From Streptomyces massasporeus (GTDB taxonomy: Bacteria > Actinomycetota > Actinomycetes > Streptomycetales > Streptomycetaceae): a stretch of 64,000 nucleotides of DNA. The notes beneath the pieces are model-generated. The model was not told the DNA's origin and ran no database searches. It worked only from the letters and a program-made list of their open reading frames with translations. The stretch is from contig NZ_BMSE01000006.1 of the NCBI RefSeq assembly GCF_014648995.1, positions 186,001 through 250,000 of the forward strand. Reading direction: 5' to 3'. Below, piece by piece: positions 1 to 8,787 of the stretch (position 1 is its first letter; every line of letters starts with the position of its first letter). The translations under genes and the position numbers were made by a program.

Positions 1-768
1 GTGTCGCCGCGCACCGTCGCCGCGCTGGCCGCCGCCGAGGAGGCGGGCGTCGAGGTCTTCTTCGTCACGGGCCGCCCGGCCCGCTGGATGGACGTCGTCA
101 GCGACCACGTGCACGGCCACGGCCTGGCGATCTGCGGCAACGGCGCCGCCGTGGTCGACCTGCACGGCGGACCCGGCGCCCACCGGTTCGTGAAGGTGCG
201 GGAGCTGGCCCGGGAGAACGCCCTGGACGCCGTACGGCTGCTGCGCGACGCGGCGCCGGGCACGGTGTACGCGGTGGAGCAGACCTACGGCTTCTACCAG
301 GAGCCGGCTTACCCGAAGCTCCACATGGAGATACCGGACAGCCTCGCCCCGGCCGAGGAGCTGCTGGGCCCGGACCATCCGGCCGCCGCGGAGCCGGTGC
401 TGAAAATCCTCGCCTACCACCCCGAGATCGACCCCGACGCCTTCCTGACCGTGGCCCGCCTCGCCATCGGCGATCGCGCCAACGTCACCCGCTCCAGCCC
501 CAGTGCCCTGCTCGAGATCAGCGGCCCCGGGGTGTCGAAGGCCAGCACCCTCGCCCTGTGCTGTGCCGAGCGCGGCATCTCGCACGAGCAGGTCGTGGCC
601 TTCGGCGACATGCCGAACGACGTGGAGATGCTGACCTGGGCGGGCCGGTCGTACGCGATGGGCAACGCGCACCCGGACGTGATCGCCGCCGCCTCGGGCC
701 GGACGGTCGCGAACAACGACGACGGGGTGGCCGTCGTGATCGAGCAGTTGCTGACGGAACTGCCGTAG
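1..768 (+). CDS. HAD-superfamily (Cof-type) phosphatase, 5' end outside window
   Basis: Haloacid-dehalogenase phosphatase of the Cof/class IIB type, expected to hydrolyse small phosphorylated metabolites in the cytoplasm; the substrate cannot be told. In the visible frame, motif II is FVTGR (Thr23), motif III is the lysine of GVSK (Lys180) and motif IV is GDMPND (Asp203, Asp207). The N-terminal motif I with the nucleophile Asp (DxDGT) is absent and must lie left of position 1, so the GTG at base 1 is an internal codon rather than the start. It converges on the M23 peptidase gene; a shared hairpin lies at 780-802. Confidence 0.85.
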   Translation: MSPRTVAALAAAEEAGVEVFFVTGRPARWMDVVSDHVHGHGLAICGNGAAVVDLHGGPGAHRFVKVRELARENALDAVRLLRDAAPGTVYAVEQTYGFYQEPAYPKLHMEIPDSLAPAEELLGPDHPAAAEPVLKILAYHPEIDPDAFLTVARLAIGDRANVTRSSPSALLEISGPGVSKASTLALCCAERGISHEQVVAFGDMPNDVEMLTWAGRSYAMGNAHPDVIAAASGRTVANNDDGVAVVIEQLLTELP

Positions 769-779
769 CCGCCGCGGCC

Positions 780-802
780 GGGGTGTCTCAGAGGGACACC
801 CC
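780..802. terminator. Bidirectional terminator between HAD and M23 genes
   Basis: An 8-bp perfect stem (780-787 with 795-802) and a 7-nt loop lie between two convergent genes and overlap the last codons of the M23 gene. No T-run follows, as is usual for Streptomyces terminators. Confidence 0.5.
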
Positions 803-1861
803 GCGCGCCGACAGCCACGACACCGGGTTCACCGCCGAGCCCGACTCCGGTGTGACCCGGGCCTCGAAGTGCAGGTGCGGCCCGGTGGAGTTGCCCGTGG
901 TGCCCGACTGGCCGATCCACTGCCCGGGGCTGACGCGCTCTCCCTGGTCGACCGCCATGGAAGCGAGATGGGCGTACTGCGTGTAGTAGCCGCCTGCGTG
1001 CTTGAGCACGATCTCCATGCCGAAGGGACCGCCGCAGGACACCTTCACGACCCGTCCGGCCCCCACCGCCCGCACCGGAGTGCCGATCGGTACCGCGAAG
1101 TCCTGACCGGTGTGCCGGTTCGACCACCGCGCACCGCCACTGCCGTAGGACGCCGACAGTTCGTACGTCTCGACCGGCGCGACCCAGTCGCCGTCGGTGA
1201 AGCCCGTCTCCGGCTGGTCCAGCCGGACGGCCCCGCGGCACGCACCGGCAGCGACCGCCGCGTCCGCCTGTCCCTGGAGCTCCGAGCGGGCCGTCTCCAG
1301 CTTCTGCTCGATGTCCGTCTTCAGAGCGGCGAGTTGGACGTTGCGCTTCTCCAGCGCCTGCCACTGGGCCGCGGCCCTGGCCTCGTCCGCCGCGAGCCGG
1401 GCCTCGGCCCGCTTGTTCTTGGAGATCGCGTTGTTCACCGCGAGATCCGCCTGCGAGAAGGCGTGCTGACCTCGCATCAGGCCCTCGGGACTGTCGGCCA
1501 GGATCATGTGGGCGGCCACCGGCAGCCCCCCACTGCTGCGGTACTGCGCCCGCGCGATCCGGCCCAGATCCTCGTGCAGGGCGGCGATGTGCCGCCGCTG
1601 CGCGTCCAGGAGGGCCTCCGCCCTCTGGGCTTCGGCCCGCTGGCCCTCGGCCTCCTTGCGCCCGGCCTCGTACTGCTGCGTCGCCACCGCGGCCTCCTCG
1701 TACAGCCGCACGACCTCGGCGCTGAGGCCGGTGGCCGGGCCGATGCCGGTGCCGGTGTCGCTCCCGGGGTCCTTGCCGGCCGCCGTCGGCCGCGCCGCGA
1801 GCACGGCCAGCGCGCACAGCAGGACCGGAACGAGCAGCCGATGACGGCGATATGAGCGCAT
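788..1861 (-). CDS. Secreted M23-family metallopeptidase with coiled-coil N-terminus
   Basis: 357-residue LytM/M23 zinc peptidase, probably cutting peptidoglycan cross-links outside the membrane. Residues 1-28 form a signal peptide (Arg-rich start, then a Leu/Val/Ala core). Residues about 45-205 are Ala/Glu/Gln/Arg-rich and predicted coiled coil, as in EnvC/NlpD-like proteins. Residues about 225-350 are the M23 domain, with metal-site residues His250 and Asp254 (NRHTGQDF) and His298 and His331 (YAHLA, HLHFE). The motif set is complete, so the enzyme should be active rather than a regulatory pseudo-peptidase. It is transcribed divergently from nothing nearby; 272 bp with a degenerate repeat separate its start from the end of cydCD. 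Confidence 0.88.
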   Translation of the reverse strand: MRSYRRHRLLVPVLLCALAVLAARPTAAGKDPGSDTGTGIGPATGLSAEVVRLYEEAAVATQQYEAGRKEAEGQRAEAQRAEALLDAQRRHIAALHEDLGRIARAQYRSSGGLPVAAHMILADSPEGLMRGQHAFSQADLAVNNAISKNKRAEARLAADEARAAAQWQALEKRNVQLAALKTDIEQKLETARSELQGQADAAVAAGACRGAVRLDQPETGFTDGDWVAPVETYELSASYGSGGARWSNRHTGQDFAVPIGTPVRAVGAGRVVKVSCGGPFGMEIVLKHAGGYYTQYAHLASMAVDQGERVSPGQWIGQSGTTGNSTGPHLHFEARVTPESGSAVNPVSWLSARGVSL

Positions 1862-1982
1862 GTCAGCGATCGTCGCCCAACACTGCCGACCCGGTCCTGT
1901 TCACGTCGTACGGCCGGGGGACCGGCTGCGCCGAACGGCCCAGTGCGCACCGTCTCCGACCGCCGGCCGAGAGCGCCGAGGC

Positions 1983-2131
1983 GAGGGCGCCGGGGTCGAG
2001 GGCGCCGGGGCCAAGGCGCCGAGGTCGAGGGCACGGAGGTCAAGGCGCCGGGGTCAAGGGCGCAGAGGCGATGACACCGAGTTCAAGGCGCCAGGGTCAA
2101 GGGCGCAGAGGTCAAGGCGCCGGGGTCGAGG
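1983..2131. repeat. Degenerate 14-15-bp tandem repeat (minisatellite-like)
   Basis: About ten imperfect head-to-tail units related to AAGGCGCCGGGGTC fill most of the gap between the M23 gene and cydCD. One unit is interrupted by an unrelated stretch near 2070-2085. No convincing gene lies in the gap. Confidence 0.7.
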
Positions 2132-2133
2132 GC

Positions 2134-5100
2134 CTACCGCGCCCCCACCAGCGACTCCGCCGCCGCCTCCCGCTCCGCCATCCCCCGCAGCTGCCCGTCC
2201 GCCGCCAGCAGCTCGGCGTACGGTCCGCGCTGCACCACCCGTCCCTCGTCCAGCACGATCACCTCGTCGACCGCTTCGAGGCCCGCCAGCCGGTGCGTGA
2301 TGAGCAGCGTCGTGCGGCCCGTGGTGGCGGCCAGCAGATCGGCGGTGAGCGCGTCGGCGGTCGGCAGGTCGAGGTGTTCGGCGGGCTCGTCCAGCACCAG
2401 GACGGGGAAGTCGGCGAGGAGTGCCCGGGCCAGCGCCAGCCTCTGCCGCTGCCCTCCCGACAGCCGCGCCCCGTGTTCGCCGACGAGCGTGTCGAGTCCG
2501 TCAGGCAGGCTGTCGGCCCAGTCCAGCAGCCGGGCGCGGCCGAGCGCGGCGCGCAGGTGCTCCTCGCCGGCGTCCTTCCGGGCGAGCAGCAGGTTCTCGC
2601 GCAGCGAGCTGTCGAAGAGGTGCGCGTCCTGCGCACACAGCCCGACGAGGCCCCGGACGTCGTCGCTGCGCAGCCCGTACGCGTCCACACCCGCCAGCGT
2701 GTACGAGCCCTCCTGAGCGTCCAGGAACCGCAGCAGCACCTGCGCGAGCGTGGTCTTGCCGGAGCCGGAAGGGCCGACCACGGCGATCCGGCGACCCTCC
2801 TCGAGGGTCAGGTCGAGCCCGGCGAGCGCGTCCCGGCCCTGCCCGGCGTGCCGGGCGGTCAGCCCCGCGACGACGAGCGGGAACGGCGACGCGGGCGCCT
2901 GCCGGGGCCGCTCCGGCTCCCGCACGGGCTCCGGGGCGTCCAGCACTTCGTACACCCGCTCCGCGCTCCGGCGCACGCGCTGCCGGTACTGCACGGCGAG
3001 CGGCAGCCCGAGCACGGCCTCGAAGGCGGCGAGCGGGGTGAGGACGACGACGGCCATGGTCACGCCGTCGAGCCGCCCGGCGGCGACCGCCTGCGCGCCG
3101 ACCAGGGCGGCGGCCGTGACGGTCAGTCCGGAGATCAGCGCGGTGAGGCCGTCGCCCAGGGCCGTGGCGGTGGCGGCACGCGAGGCGACCCGGGTGAGTA
3201 CCCCGTCGGCCTCGCGCGTCCGGGCGGCCCGCGCGGGCAGCGCACCGGCAACGGTCAGTTCCGCGGTGCCGGTGAGCAGGTCGGTCACCCGCGTCGCGAG
3301 CACGCCGCGGGCGGGCGCCAGCCTGTGTTCGGCCCGCCGGGCCACCGCGCCGGTGATCAACGGCACGCCGATCCCCGCCGCCAGGAGCCCGGTCGCGAGC
3401 ACCGCCCCGGCCTCGGGCAGCAGCCATGCCGTGAAGCCGACCGACGCGGCCGACACGACGACGGCCGCCCCGGCCGGCAGCAGCCACCGCAGCCAGTAGT
3501 CCTGCAGCGCGTCCACGTCCGCGACCAGCCGGGAGAGCAGATCCCCCCGGCGGACCCGGCGCAGCCCGGCCGGCGCCAGCCGCTCCAGCCTGCGGAACAC
3601 CGCGACCCGGGTGTCCGCCAGCATCCGCAGCACGGCGTCGTGCGACACCAACCGCTCGGCGTACCGGAAGACGGCACGCCCGATCCCGAACGCCCGCGTG
3701 GCGGTGACGGCCATCATCAAATACAGCACGGGCGGGTGCTGCGAGGCCCGCGAGATCAGCCACCCGGAGGTGGCCATGAGCCCCACGGCACTCCCCAGCG
3801 CGAGGCTCCCGAGCAGCAGCGCGAGTCCCAGGCGTCCTCGCCGGGCGCCGGACATGGCGCGGACGCGTGCGAGGACATCGCCTGAGGCCTGCTCTTCGAC
3901 GGGCTCAGCCGGAGCGCGCAGCTCGATCTCGTCGGACCGCGTCCCGGCCCCCCGGGCCACGGCGGGCGCCGCGGGCAAGGCAGCGGAGGGCTCGGGCTCC
4001 TCGAGCCGCACCACCCGGTCCGCGACCTCCAGCAGCGCCGGCCGGTGCACCACCAGCAGGACCGTCCGTCCGGCCGCGAGGCGCCGCACCGCGGCCACGA
4101 CCTCGGCCTCGGTGGCCCCGTCCAGCGCCGCCGTCGGTTCGTCGAGCAGCAGCACGGGCCGGTCCGCGAGGAACGCCCTGGCCAGCGCGAGCCGCTGCCG
4201 CTGCCCGGCGGACAGGCCCGCGCCGTCCTCGCCGAGCGCGGTGTCGACGCCCTCGGGCAGCGCGTCGACGAAGTCCAGTGCCCCGGCGTCCCGCAGAGCC
4301 CGCCGTACGGAGTCGTCGTCGGCGCCGGGCCGCGCCAGCCGTACGTTCTCGGCGATCGTCCCGGCGTACAGATGCGGGCGCTGCGGCACCCACGCGATCC
4401 GGGAGCGCCACTGCTGGAGGTCGGCATCGGCGAGGTCGACCTCCCCGACCCGCACCCGACCCTCGGCCGGGCGCACGAACCCCAGCAGGACGCTCAGCAG
4501 CGTCGACTTGCCGGCGCCGCTCGGCCCCACCAGCGCGACGGTCTCCCCGGGCTCGACACCGAAGGACACGTTCGAGACGGCGTCCGTCGACCGCCCCGGG
4601 TACCGGACGGTCACGCCCTCGAACGACAGCGCACCCTCCGGTACGGCCGCGGATCCGGACGCCGGGACGGGTGTCTCCAGGACCTCGAAGATCTCCTCGG
4701 CGGCGGCGAGCCCCTCCGCCGCCGCGTGGTACTGCGCCCCGACCTGGCGCAACGGCAGATACGCCTCGGGCGCGAGGACCAGGATGACGAGGCCGACGTA
4801 CAGGTCCATCTCGCCGTGCACCAGCCGCATGCCGATCGTCACGGCGACCAGCGCCACCGAGATCGTCGCGAGCAGTTCCAGGGCGAAGGAGGAGATGAAG
4901 GCGATCCGCAGGGTCCGCATGGTCGCCTGCCGGTACTCGCCGGTGATGCGTCGGATGGACTCGGCCTGCGCCTTGGCCCGCCCGAAGACCTTCAGCGTCG
5001 GCAGCCCGGCGACGACGTCCAGGAAGTGCCCGGACAGCCGCGACAGCAGCCGCCACTGACGGTCCATCCGGGACTGGGTCGCCCAGCCGATCAGCACCAT

Positions 5101-5622
5101 GAAGACCGGGATGAGCGGCAGGGTGCCGACGATGATGGCCGCCGACACCCAGTCCTCGGTGACGATCCGCGCCAGGACCGCCACCGGCACGACCACCGCG
5201 AGACCCAACTGCGGCAGGTACCGCGAGAAGTAGTCGTCGAGGGCGTCGACGCCCCGGGTGGCCAGGGCGACCAGCGAACCGGTCCGCTGCCCGCTCAGCC
5301 AGCCCGGCCCCAGCTCGGCGGAACGCTCCAGCAGCCGTCCCCGCAGCTCGGACTTCACGGCCGCGCTGGCACGGTGCGCGGCGAGCTCCGTGAGCCAGCC
5401 GACCAGCGCCCGTCCGACCGCGACGGCGGCCAACAGCAGCAGGGGAGTGCCGAGGTCGGACACCGCCATGCGGTGCTGGAACGCTCCGACCACCACCTCG
5501 GCGATGAGCATCGCCTGCGCGATGACCAGCCCCGCCCCTACGGCTCCCAGGGCCACGACCGCCACCAGGAAGACCCGGGTGGCACGGGCGTACCGGAGCA
5601 GACGCGGATCGATTGGTTTCAC
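2134..5622 (-). CDS. cydCD: Fused CydD-CydC ABC exporter for cytochrome bd assembly
   Basis: About 1162 residues holding two complete ABC half-transporters in one chain, the actinobacterial CydCD fusion of the separate E. coli subunits. It exports thiols (glutathione or cysteine in E. coli) needed to mature cytochrome bd. The first half has six predicted TM helices, Walker A GPSGAGKS, signature LSAGQ and Walker B LLLDEP; the second half repeats this with GPSGSGKT, LSGGQ and LVLDEP. I place the start at the GTG at 5622: a TGAGG Shine-Dalgarno overlapping the cydB stop sits 10 nt upstream. A GTG nine bases further up (5631) is only 1 nt from that SD. A parS site covers this start region. Third gene of the cydA-cydB-cydCD operon. 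Confidence 0.93.
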   Translation of the reverse strand: MKPIDPRLLRYARATRVFLVAVVALGAVGAGLVIAQAMLIAEVVVGAFQHRMAVSDLGTPLLLLAAVAVGRALVGWLTELAAHRASAAVKSELRGRLLERSAELGPGWLSGQRTGSLVALATRGVDALDDYFSRYLPQLGLAVVVPVAVLARIVTEDWVSAAIIVGTLPLIPVFMVLIGWATQSRMDRQWRLLSRLSGHFLDVVAGLPTLKVFGRAKAQAESIRRITGEYRQATMRTLRIAFISSFALELLATISVALVAVTIGMRLVHGEMDLYVGLVILVLAPEAYLPLRQVGAQYHAAAEGLAAAEEIFEVLETPVPASGSAAVPEGALSFEGVTVRYPGRSTDAVSNVSFGVEPGETVALVGPSGAGKSTLLSVLLGFVRPAEGRVRVGEVDLADADLQQWRSRIAWVPQRPHLYAGTIAENVRLARPGADDDSVRRALRDAGALDFVDALPEGVDTALGEDGAGLSAGQRQRLALARAFLADRPVLLLDEPTAALDGATEAEVVAAVRRLAAGRTVLLVVHRPALLEVADRVVRLEEPEPSAALPAAPAVARGAGTRSDEIELRAPAEPVEEQASGDVLARVRAMSGARRGRLGLALLLGSLALGSAVGLMATSGWLISRASQHPPVLYLMMAVTATRAFGIGRAVFRYAERLVSHDAVLRMLADTRVAVFRRLERLAPAGLRRVRRGDLLSRLVADVDALQDYWLRWLLPAGAAVVVSAASVGFTAWLLPEAGAVLATGLLAAGIGVPLITGAVARRAEHRLAPARGVLATRVTDLLTGTAELTVAGALPARAARTREADGVLTRVASRAATATALGDGLTALISGLTVTAAALVGAQAVAAGRLDGVTMAVVVLTPLAAFEAVLGLPLAVQYRQRVRRSAERVYEVLDAPEPVREPERPRQAPASPFPLVVAGLTARHAGQGRDALAGLDLTLEEGRRIAVVGPSGSGKTTLAQVLLRFLDAQEGSYTLAGVDAYGLRSDDVRGLVGLCAQDAHLFDSSLRENLLLARKDAGEEHLRAALGRARLLDWADSLPDGLDTLVGEHGARLSGGQRQRLALARALLADFPVLVLDEPAEHLDLPTADALTADLLAATTGRTTLLITHRLAGLEAVDEVIVLDEGRVVQRGPYAELLAADGQLRGMAEREAAAESLVGAR

Positions 5623-5629
5623 GTGAAAC
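5616..5629. other. parS site (perfect), overlaps start of cydCD
   Basis: GTTTCACGTGAAAC, the Streptomyces ParB-binding palindrome, lies across the first codons of cydCD. One of twelve perfect copies in the window. Confidence 0.9.
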
Positions 5630-5634
5630 ACACC

Positions 5635-6639
5635 TCAGTGCACGGTCTCGGCGATGTGCTGCGTACCGATCCGCTTGCGGAACACCCAGTACGTCCAGCC
5701 CTGGTAGAGCAGGACGACCGGGGTGGCGATCCCGGCACACCAGGTCATGATCTTCAGCGTGTACGGGCTGGACGAGGCGTTGGTGACCGTCAGGCTCCAG
5801 TCCGGGTTCAGCGTCGACGGCATGACGTTCGGGAACAGCGTCAGGAAGAGCATCGCCACCGCGGCCACGATGGTGAGTCCCGACCACGCGAACGCCCAGC
5901 CCTCACGCCCGGACCGGGCCGCGACCAGGGCCACGAGGAGCGATGCCACGGCCACGACCATCGCCACGAGCGACGCACCGTCACCCCGGTCGGACTGTGT
6001 CCACAGCAGGAAGGCGAGCGCCAGCAGGGCGGTCACCAGCCCGACGCGCAGCGCCAGCTTCCGCGCCCGCTCCCGGATCTCCCCGACGGTCTTGAGCCCG
6101 ACGAACACCGTCCCGTGGAAGGTGAACAGCGACAGCGTGACCAGACCGCCCAGCAGCGCGTACGGGTTGAGCAGATCCAGGACGCCGCCGGCGTAGTTGA
6201 AGTCCTGGTCGATCTTCACACCCCGCACGATGTTGGCGAAGGCCACTCCCCACAGGAACGCGGGCAGCAGCGAGGCCCAGAAGATCGCCGTCTCCCAGTT
6301 GCGCTGCCAGTTCTCCTCGGGCCGCTTCACCCGGTACTCGAAGGCCACACCGCGGACGATCAGGCAGACCAGGATGAGCAGCAGGGGCAGGTAGAAGCCG
6401 GAGAAGAGCGTCGCGTACCACTCGGGGAAGGCGGCGAAGGTCGCGCCGCCCGCCGAGAGCAGCCACACCTCGTTGCCGTCCCAGACGGGTCCGATGGTGT
6501 TGATCAGCACCCGCTTCTCGGGCCGGTTGCGGGCGAGCAGCTTCGTGAGCACCCCGACCCCGAAGTCGAAGCCCTCCAGGAAGAAGTAGCCGGTCCACAG
6601 GACGGCGATCAGGACGAACCAGACGTCGTGCAGTTCCAT
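5635..6639 (-). CDS. cydB: Cytochrome bd ubiquinol oxidase subunit II
   Basis: 334-residue multi-helix membrane protein, subunit II of the high-affinity cytochrome bd quinol oxidase that supports respiration at low oxygen. The N-terminus (WFVLIAVLWTGYFFLEGFDF) and the YALLGGL region are characteristic of CydB. Length is normal for the family and about nine membrane segments can be counted. The gene follows cydA by 20 bp and runs into cydCD within 12 bp, so the three are clearly co-transcribed. Confidence 0.95.
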   Translation of the reverse strand: MELHDVWFVLIAVLWTGYFFLEGFDFGVGVLTKLLARNRPEKRVLINTIGPVWDGNEVWLLSAGGATFAAFPEWYATLFSGFYLPLLLILVCLIVRGVAFEYRVKRPEENWQRNWETAIFWASLLPAFLWGVAFANIVRGVKIDQDFNYAGGVLDLLNPYALLGGLVTLSLFTFHGTVFVGLKTVGEIRERARKLALRVGLVTALLALAFLLWTQSDRGDGASLVAMVVAVASLLVALVAARSGREGWAFAWSGLTIVAAVAMLFLTLFPNVMPSTLNPDWSLTVTNASSSPYTLKIMTWCAGIATPVVLLYQGWTYWVFRKRIGTQHIAETVH

Positions 6640-6659
6640 GACTGTGCAGCTCCCTCGGC

Positions 6660-8168
6660 CTAGTACGAGAAGGCCATCGGCTTGTCGGCGTCACGGGAGT
6701 CGCCGCCGATCTTCGTGGGCGGGTTGAGGTCGGCCTCGGTGAGCTCCGGCGGGCCCGCCTTGACGTACTTGACCAGCAGCTTGACCTCGATGACGGCGAG
6801 GATCGCGTACAGCGTGGTGAAGACGACCATCGAGGTGATGACCTCGGCCTGGGAGACACCGGGGGAGACCGCGTCGCGGGTCTGGAAGAGGCCGTAGACC
6901 ACCCACGGCTGGCGGCCCATCTCGGTGAAGATCCAGCCCCAGGAGCTGGCGATCAGTGGGAAGCCCAGGGTGAGGATCGCGATGCGCCAGTACCACTTGG
7001 TGAGGGTCGGGCCGAGCGCCTTCTTCGGCAGCAGCACGAGATGCGGCACTTCGTCGTCGCCCACCCTCAGGTGCTGCGGCAGCATGAACTTCTTGCGGGT
7101 CAGCCAGAGCCCGGCCAGGCCGATGGCGAACGACGTCATGCCGAAGCCGATCATCCACCGGAAGCCCCAGTAGGCCACGGGGATGTTGGGCCGGTAGTCG
7201 CCGGGCCCGTACTTCTCCTGCTCGGCCTTGTTGACGTCGTTGATGCCGGGCACGTACGAGGTGAAGTCGTCCTTCGCGAGGAAGGAGAGCAGGCCGGGGA
7301 TCTCGATGGCGACCTTGTTGTGGCCCTTGTCGACGTCGCCGACGGCGAAGATCGAGAAGGGGGCCGGCTTCTCGCCGTCCCACAGCGCCTCGGCCGCGGC
7401 CATCTTCATGGGCTGCTGCTGGTACATGATCTTGCCGAGCACATCGCCGCTGATCGCGGTGAGGAGACCGCCGATCACGACGGTGACCAGGCCCAGCCGC
7501 AGCGAGGTCTTCATCACGGGGACGTGCTTCTTGCGGACCAGGTGGAAGGCGGCGATGCCGACCATGAAGGCGCCGCCGGTCAGGAACGCCGCGGTGAGCG
7601 TGTGGAAGACCTGGGCCAGCGCGGTGTTCTGGGTGAGCACCAGCCAGAAGTCGGTGAGCTCGGCCCGGCCCTTCGCCTCGTTGATCTTGTAGCCCACCGG
7701 GTGCTGCATCCAGGAGTTGGCCGCGAGGATGAAGTAGGCCGACAGGATCGTGCCGATCGAGACCATCCATATACAGGCCAGATGGATCTTCTTCGGCAGC
7801 TTGTCCCAGCCGAAGATCCACAGACCGATGAAGGTCGACTCGAAGAAGAAGGCGATCAGGGCCTCGAAGGCCAGCGGCGCACCGAAGACGTCACCGACGA
7901 AGCGCGAGTAGTCGGACCAGTTCATGCCGAACTGGAACTCCTGCACGATGCCGGTGACCACGCCCATCGCGATGTTGATCAGGAAGAGCTTGCCCCAGAA
8001 CTTCGTCGCCTGGAGGTACTTCTCCTTCTCCGTCCGCACCCAGGCCGTCTGCAGACCGGCCGTGAGCGCGGCCAGCGAGATCGTCAGGGGGACGAACAGA
8101 AAGTGGTAGACGGTGGTGATGCCGAACTGCCATCGCGCCAGGGTCTCCGGCGCCAGAGCCAGGTCCAC
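6660..8168 (-). CDS. cydA: Cytochrome bd ubiquinol oxidase subunit I
   Basis: 502-residue heme-bearing subunit of cytochrome bd oxidase; it oxidises menaquinol and reduces O2 at the membrane. Residues equivalent to the E. coli heme ligands are visible: His22 (VYHFLFVP) for heme b595 and His189 (QVFHTLTAAF) for heme b558. A GRQPW motif lies near the C-terminus. First gene of the cyd operon, starting just downstream of a Rex-type operator at 8191-8206, which predicts induction when the NADH/NAD+ ratio rises under oxygen limitation. Confidence 0.96.
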   Translation of the reverse strand: MDLALAPETLARWQFGITTVYHFLFVPLTISLAALTAGLQTAWVRTEKEKYLQATKFWGKLFLINIAMGVVTGIVQEFQFGMNWSDYSRFVGDVFGAPLAFEALIAFFFESTFIGLWIFGWDKLPKKIHLACIWMVSIGTILSAYFILAANSWMQHPVGYKINEAKGRAELTDFWLVLTQNTALAQVFHTLTAAFLTGGAFMVGIAAFHLVRKKHVPVMKTSLRLGLVTVVIGGLLTAISGDVLGKIMYQQQPMKMAAAEALWDGEKPAPFSIFAVGDVDKGHNKVAIEIPGLLSFLAKDDFTSYVPGINDVNKAEQEKYGPGDYRPNIPVAYWGFRWMIGFGMTSFAIGLAGLWLTRKKFMLPQHLRVGDDEVPHLVLLPKKALGPTLTKWYWRIAILTLGFPLIASSWGWIFTEMGRQPWVVYGLFQTRDAVSPGVSQAEVITSMVVFTTLYAILAVIEVKLLVKYVKAGPPELTEADLNPPTKIGGDSRDADKPMAFSY

Positions 8169-8190
8169 GTCGCCGCTCCTTACCTACGCT

Positions 8191-8206
8191 TGTGAAAGCG
8201 TTCACA
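8191..8206. promoter_or_regulatory. Rex operator (ROP) upstream of cydA
   Basis: TGTGAAAGCGTTCACA fits the palindromic Rex-binding consensus established for the S. coelicolor cyd and nuo promoters (Brekasis and Paget). It lies 23 bp upstream of cydA. Confidence 0.88.
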
Positions 8207-8318
8207 TTCACAAGCCATTATGCAGCACGGACTTTCGAGCCCTGGAGGGGGCCCCCCTGTCTCCCCCGTCACAATCGACCTCTTGGCCCGAACTTCAACA
8301 TATTGTTGAATCAACGGC

Positions 8319-8711
8319 ATGCAGACACCGACATCGGTTCAGATACGGATCTCCTGGCCCGCGGGCCATCTCGACGCGTCGCTCGACGACACTCCAACCA
8401 GCCAGGCCCTGGTCAAGGCGCTGCCCCTCGTCTCCACCGCCCGCACCTGGGGCGAGGAGGTGTACTTCGACACGGGGGTGTCGGTTTCACGTGAAACAGG
8501 CGCCCGGGAGGTCGTAGAGCCGGGCACCCTCGCCTTCTGGACCGACGGCGACGCCCTCGCCCTCCCCTACGGACCCACGCCGATCTCACGGGGCGACGAG
8601 TGCCGCCTCGCCGGCCCGTGCAATGTCCTGGGCCGCCTCGACGGCGACCCGGGCCTGCTTGCGACCGTGCGGGACGGCGACCCTGTGCGCGTGGAACTCC
8701 TGGACGCCTGA
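8319..8711 (+). CDS. Cyclophilin-fold protein (DUF3830/TM1367-like)
   Basis: 130-residue soluble protein. The C-terminal half, with GDECRLAGPCNVLGRL followed by a short acidic tail, resembles the small cyclophilin-like beta-barrel family DUF3830/TM1367. Function is unknown; canonical prolyl-isomerase active-site residues are not recognisable. It is divergent from the cyd operon, so the 150-bp gap carries both promoters. A perfect parS site lies inside the reading frame, where it encodes VSRET, an insertion-like segment in a loop. It converges on hisC with 76 bp between. Confidence 0.7.
   Translation: MQTPTSVQIRISWPAGHLDASLDDTPTSQALVKALPLVSTARTWGEEVYFDTGVSVSRETGAREVVEPGTLAFWTDGDALALPYGPTPISRGDECRLAGPCNVLGRLDGDPGLLATVRDGDPVRVELLDA
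8484..8497. other. parS site (perfect), intragenic
   Basis: GTTTCACGTGAAAC inside the cyclophilin-fold gene, read there as Val-Ser-Arg-Glu-Thr. Confidence 0.9.
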
Positions 8712-8787
8712 CCTGGCTGCGGAGCCCTGCCGCTTCCTGCGGAGCCTCACCGCTCCTCGCGGGCCCTCCACCGCAACTGCCTGAGCT

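Noticed and set aside
1852..3885. 677-codon open frame on the plus strand
   Set aside because: Antisense shadow of cydCD. It is Arg/Pro/Gln-rich with no domain, and the minus-strand ABC motifs are unambiguous.
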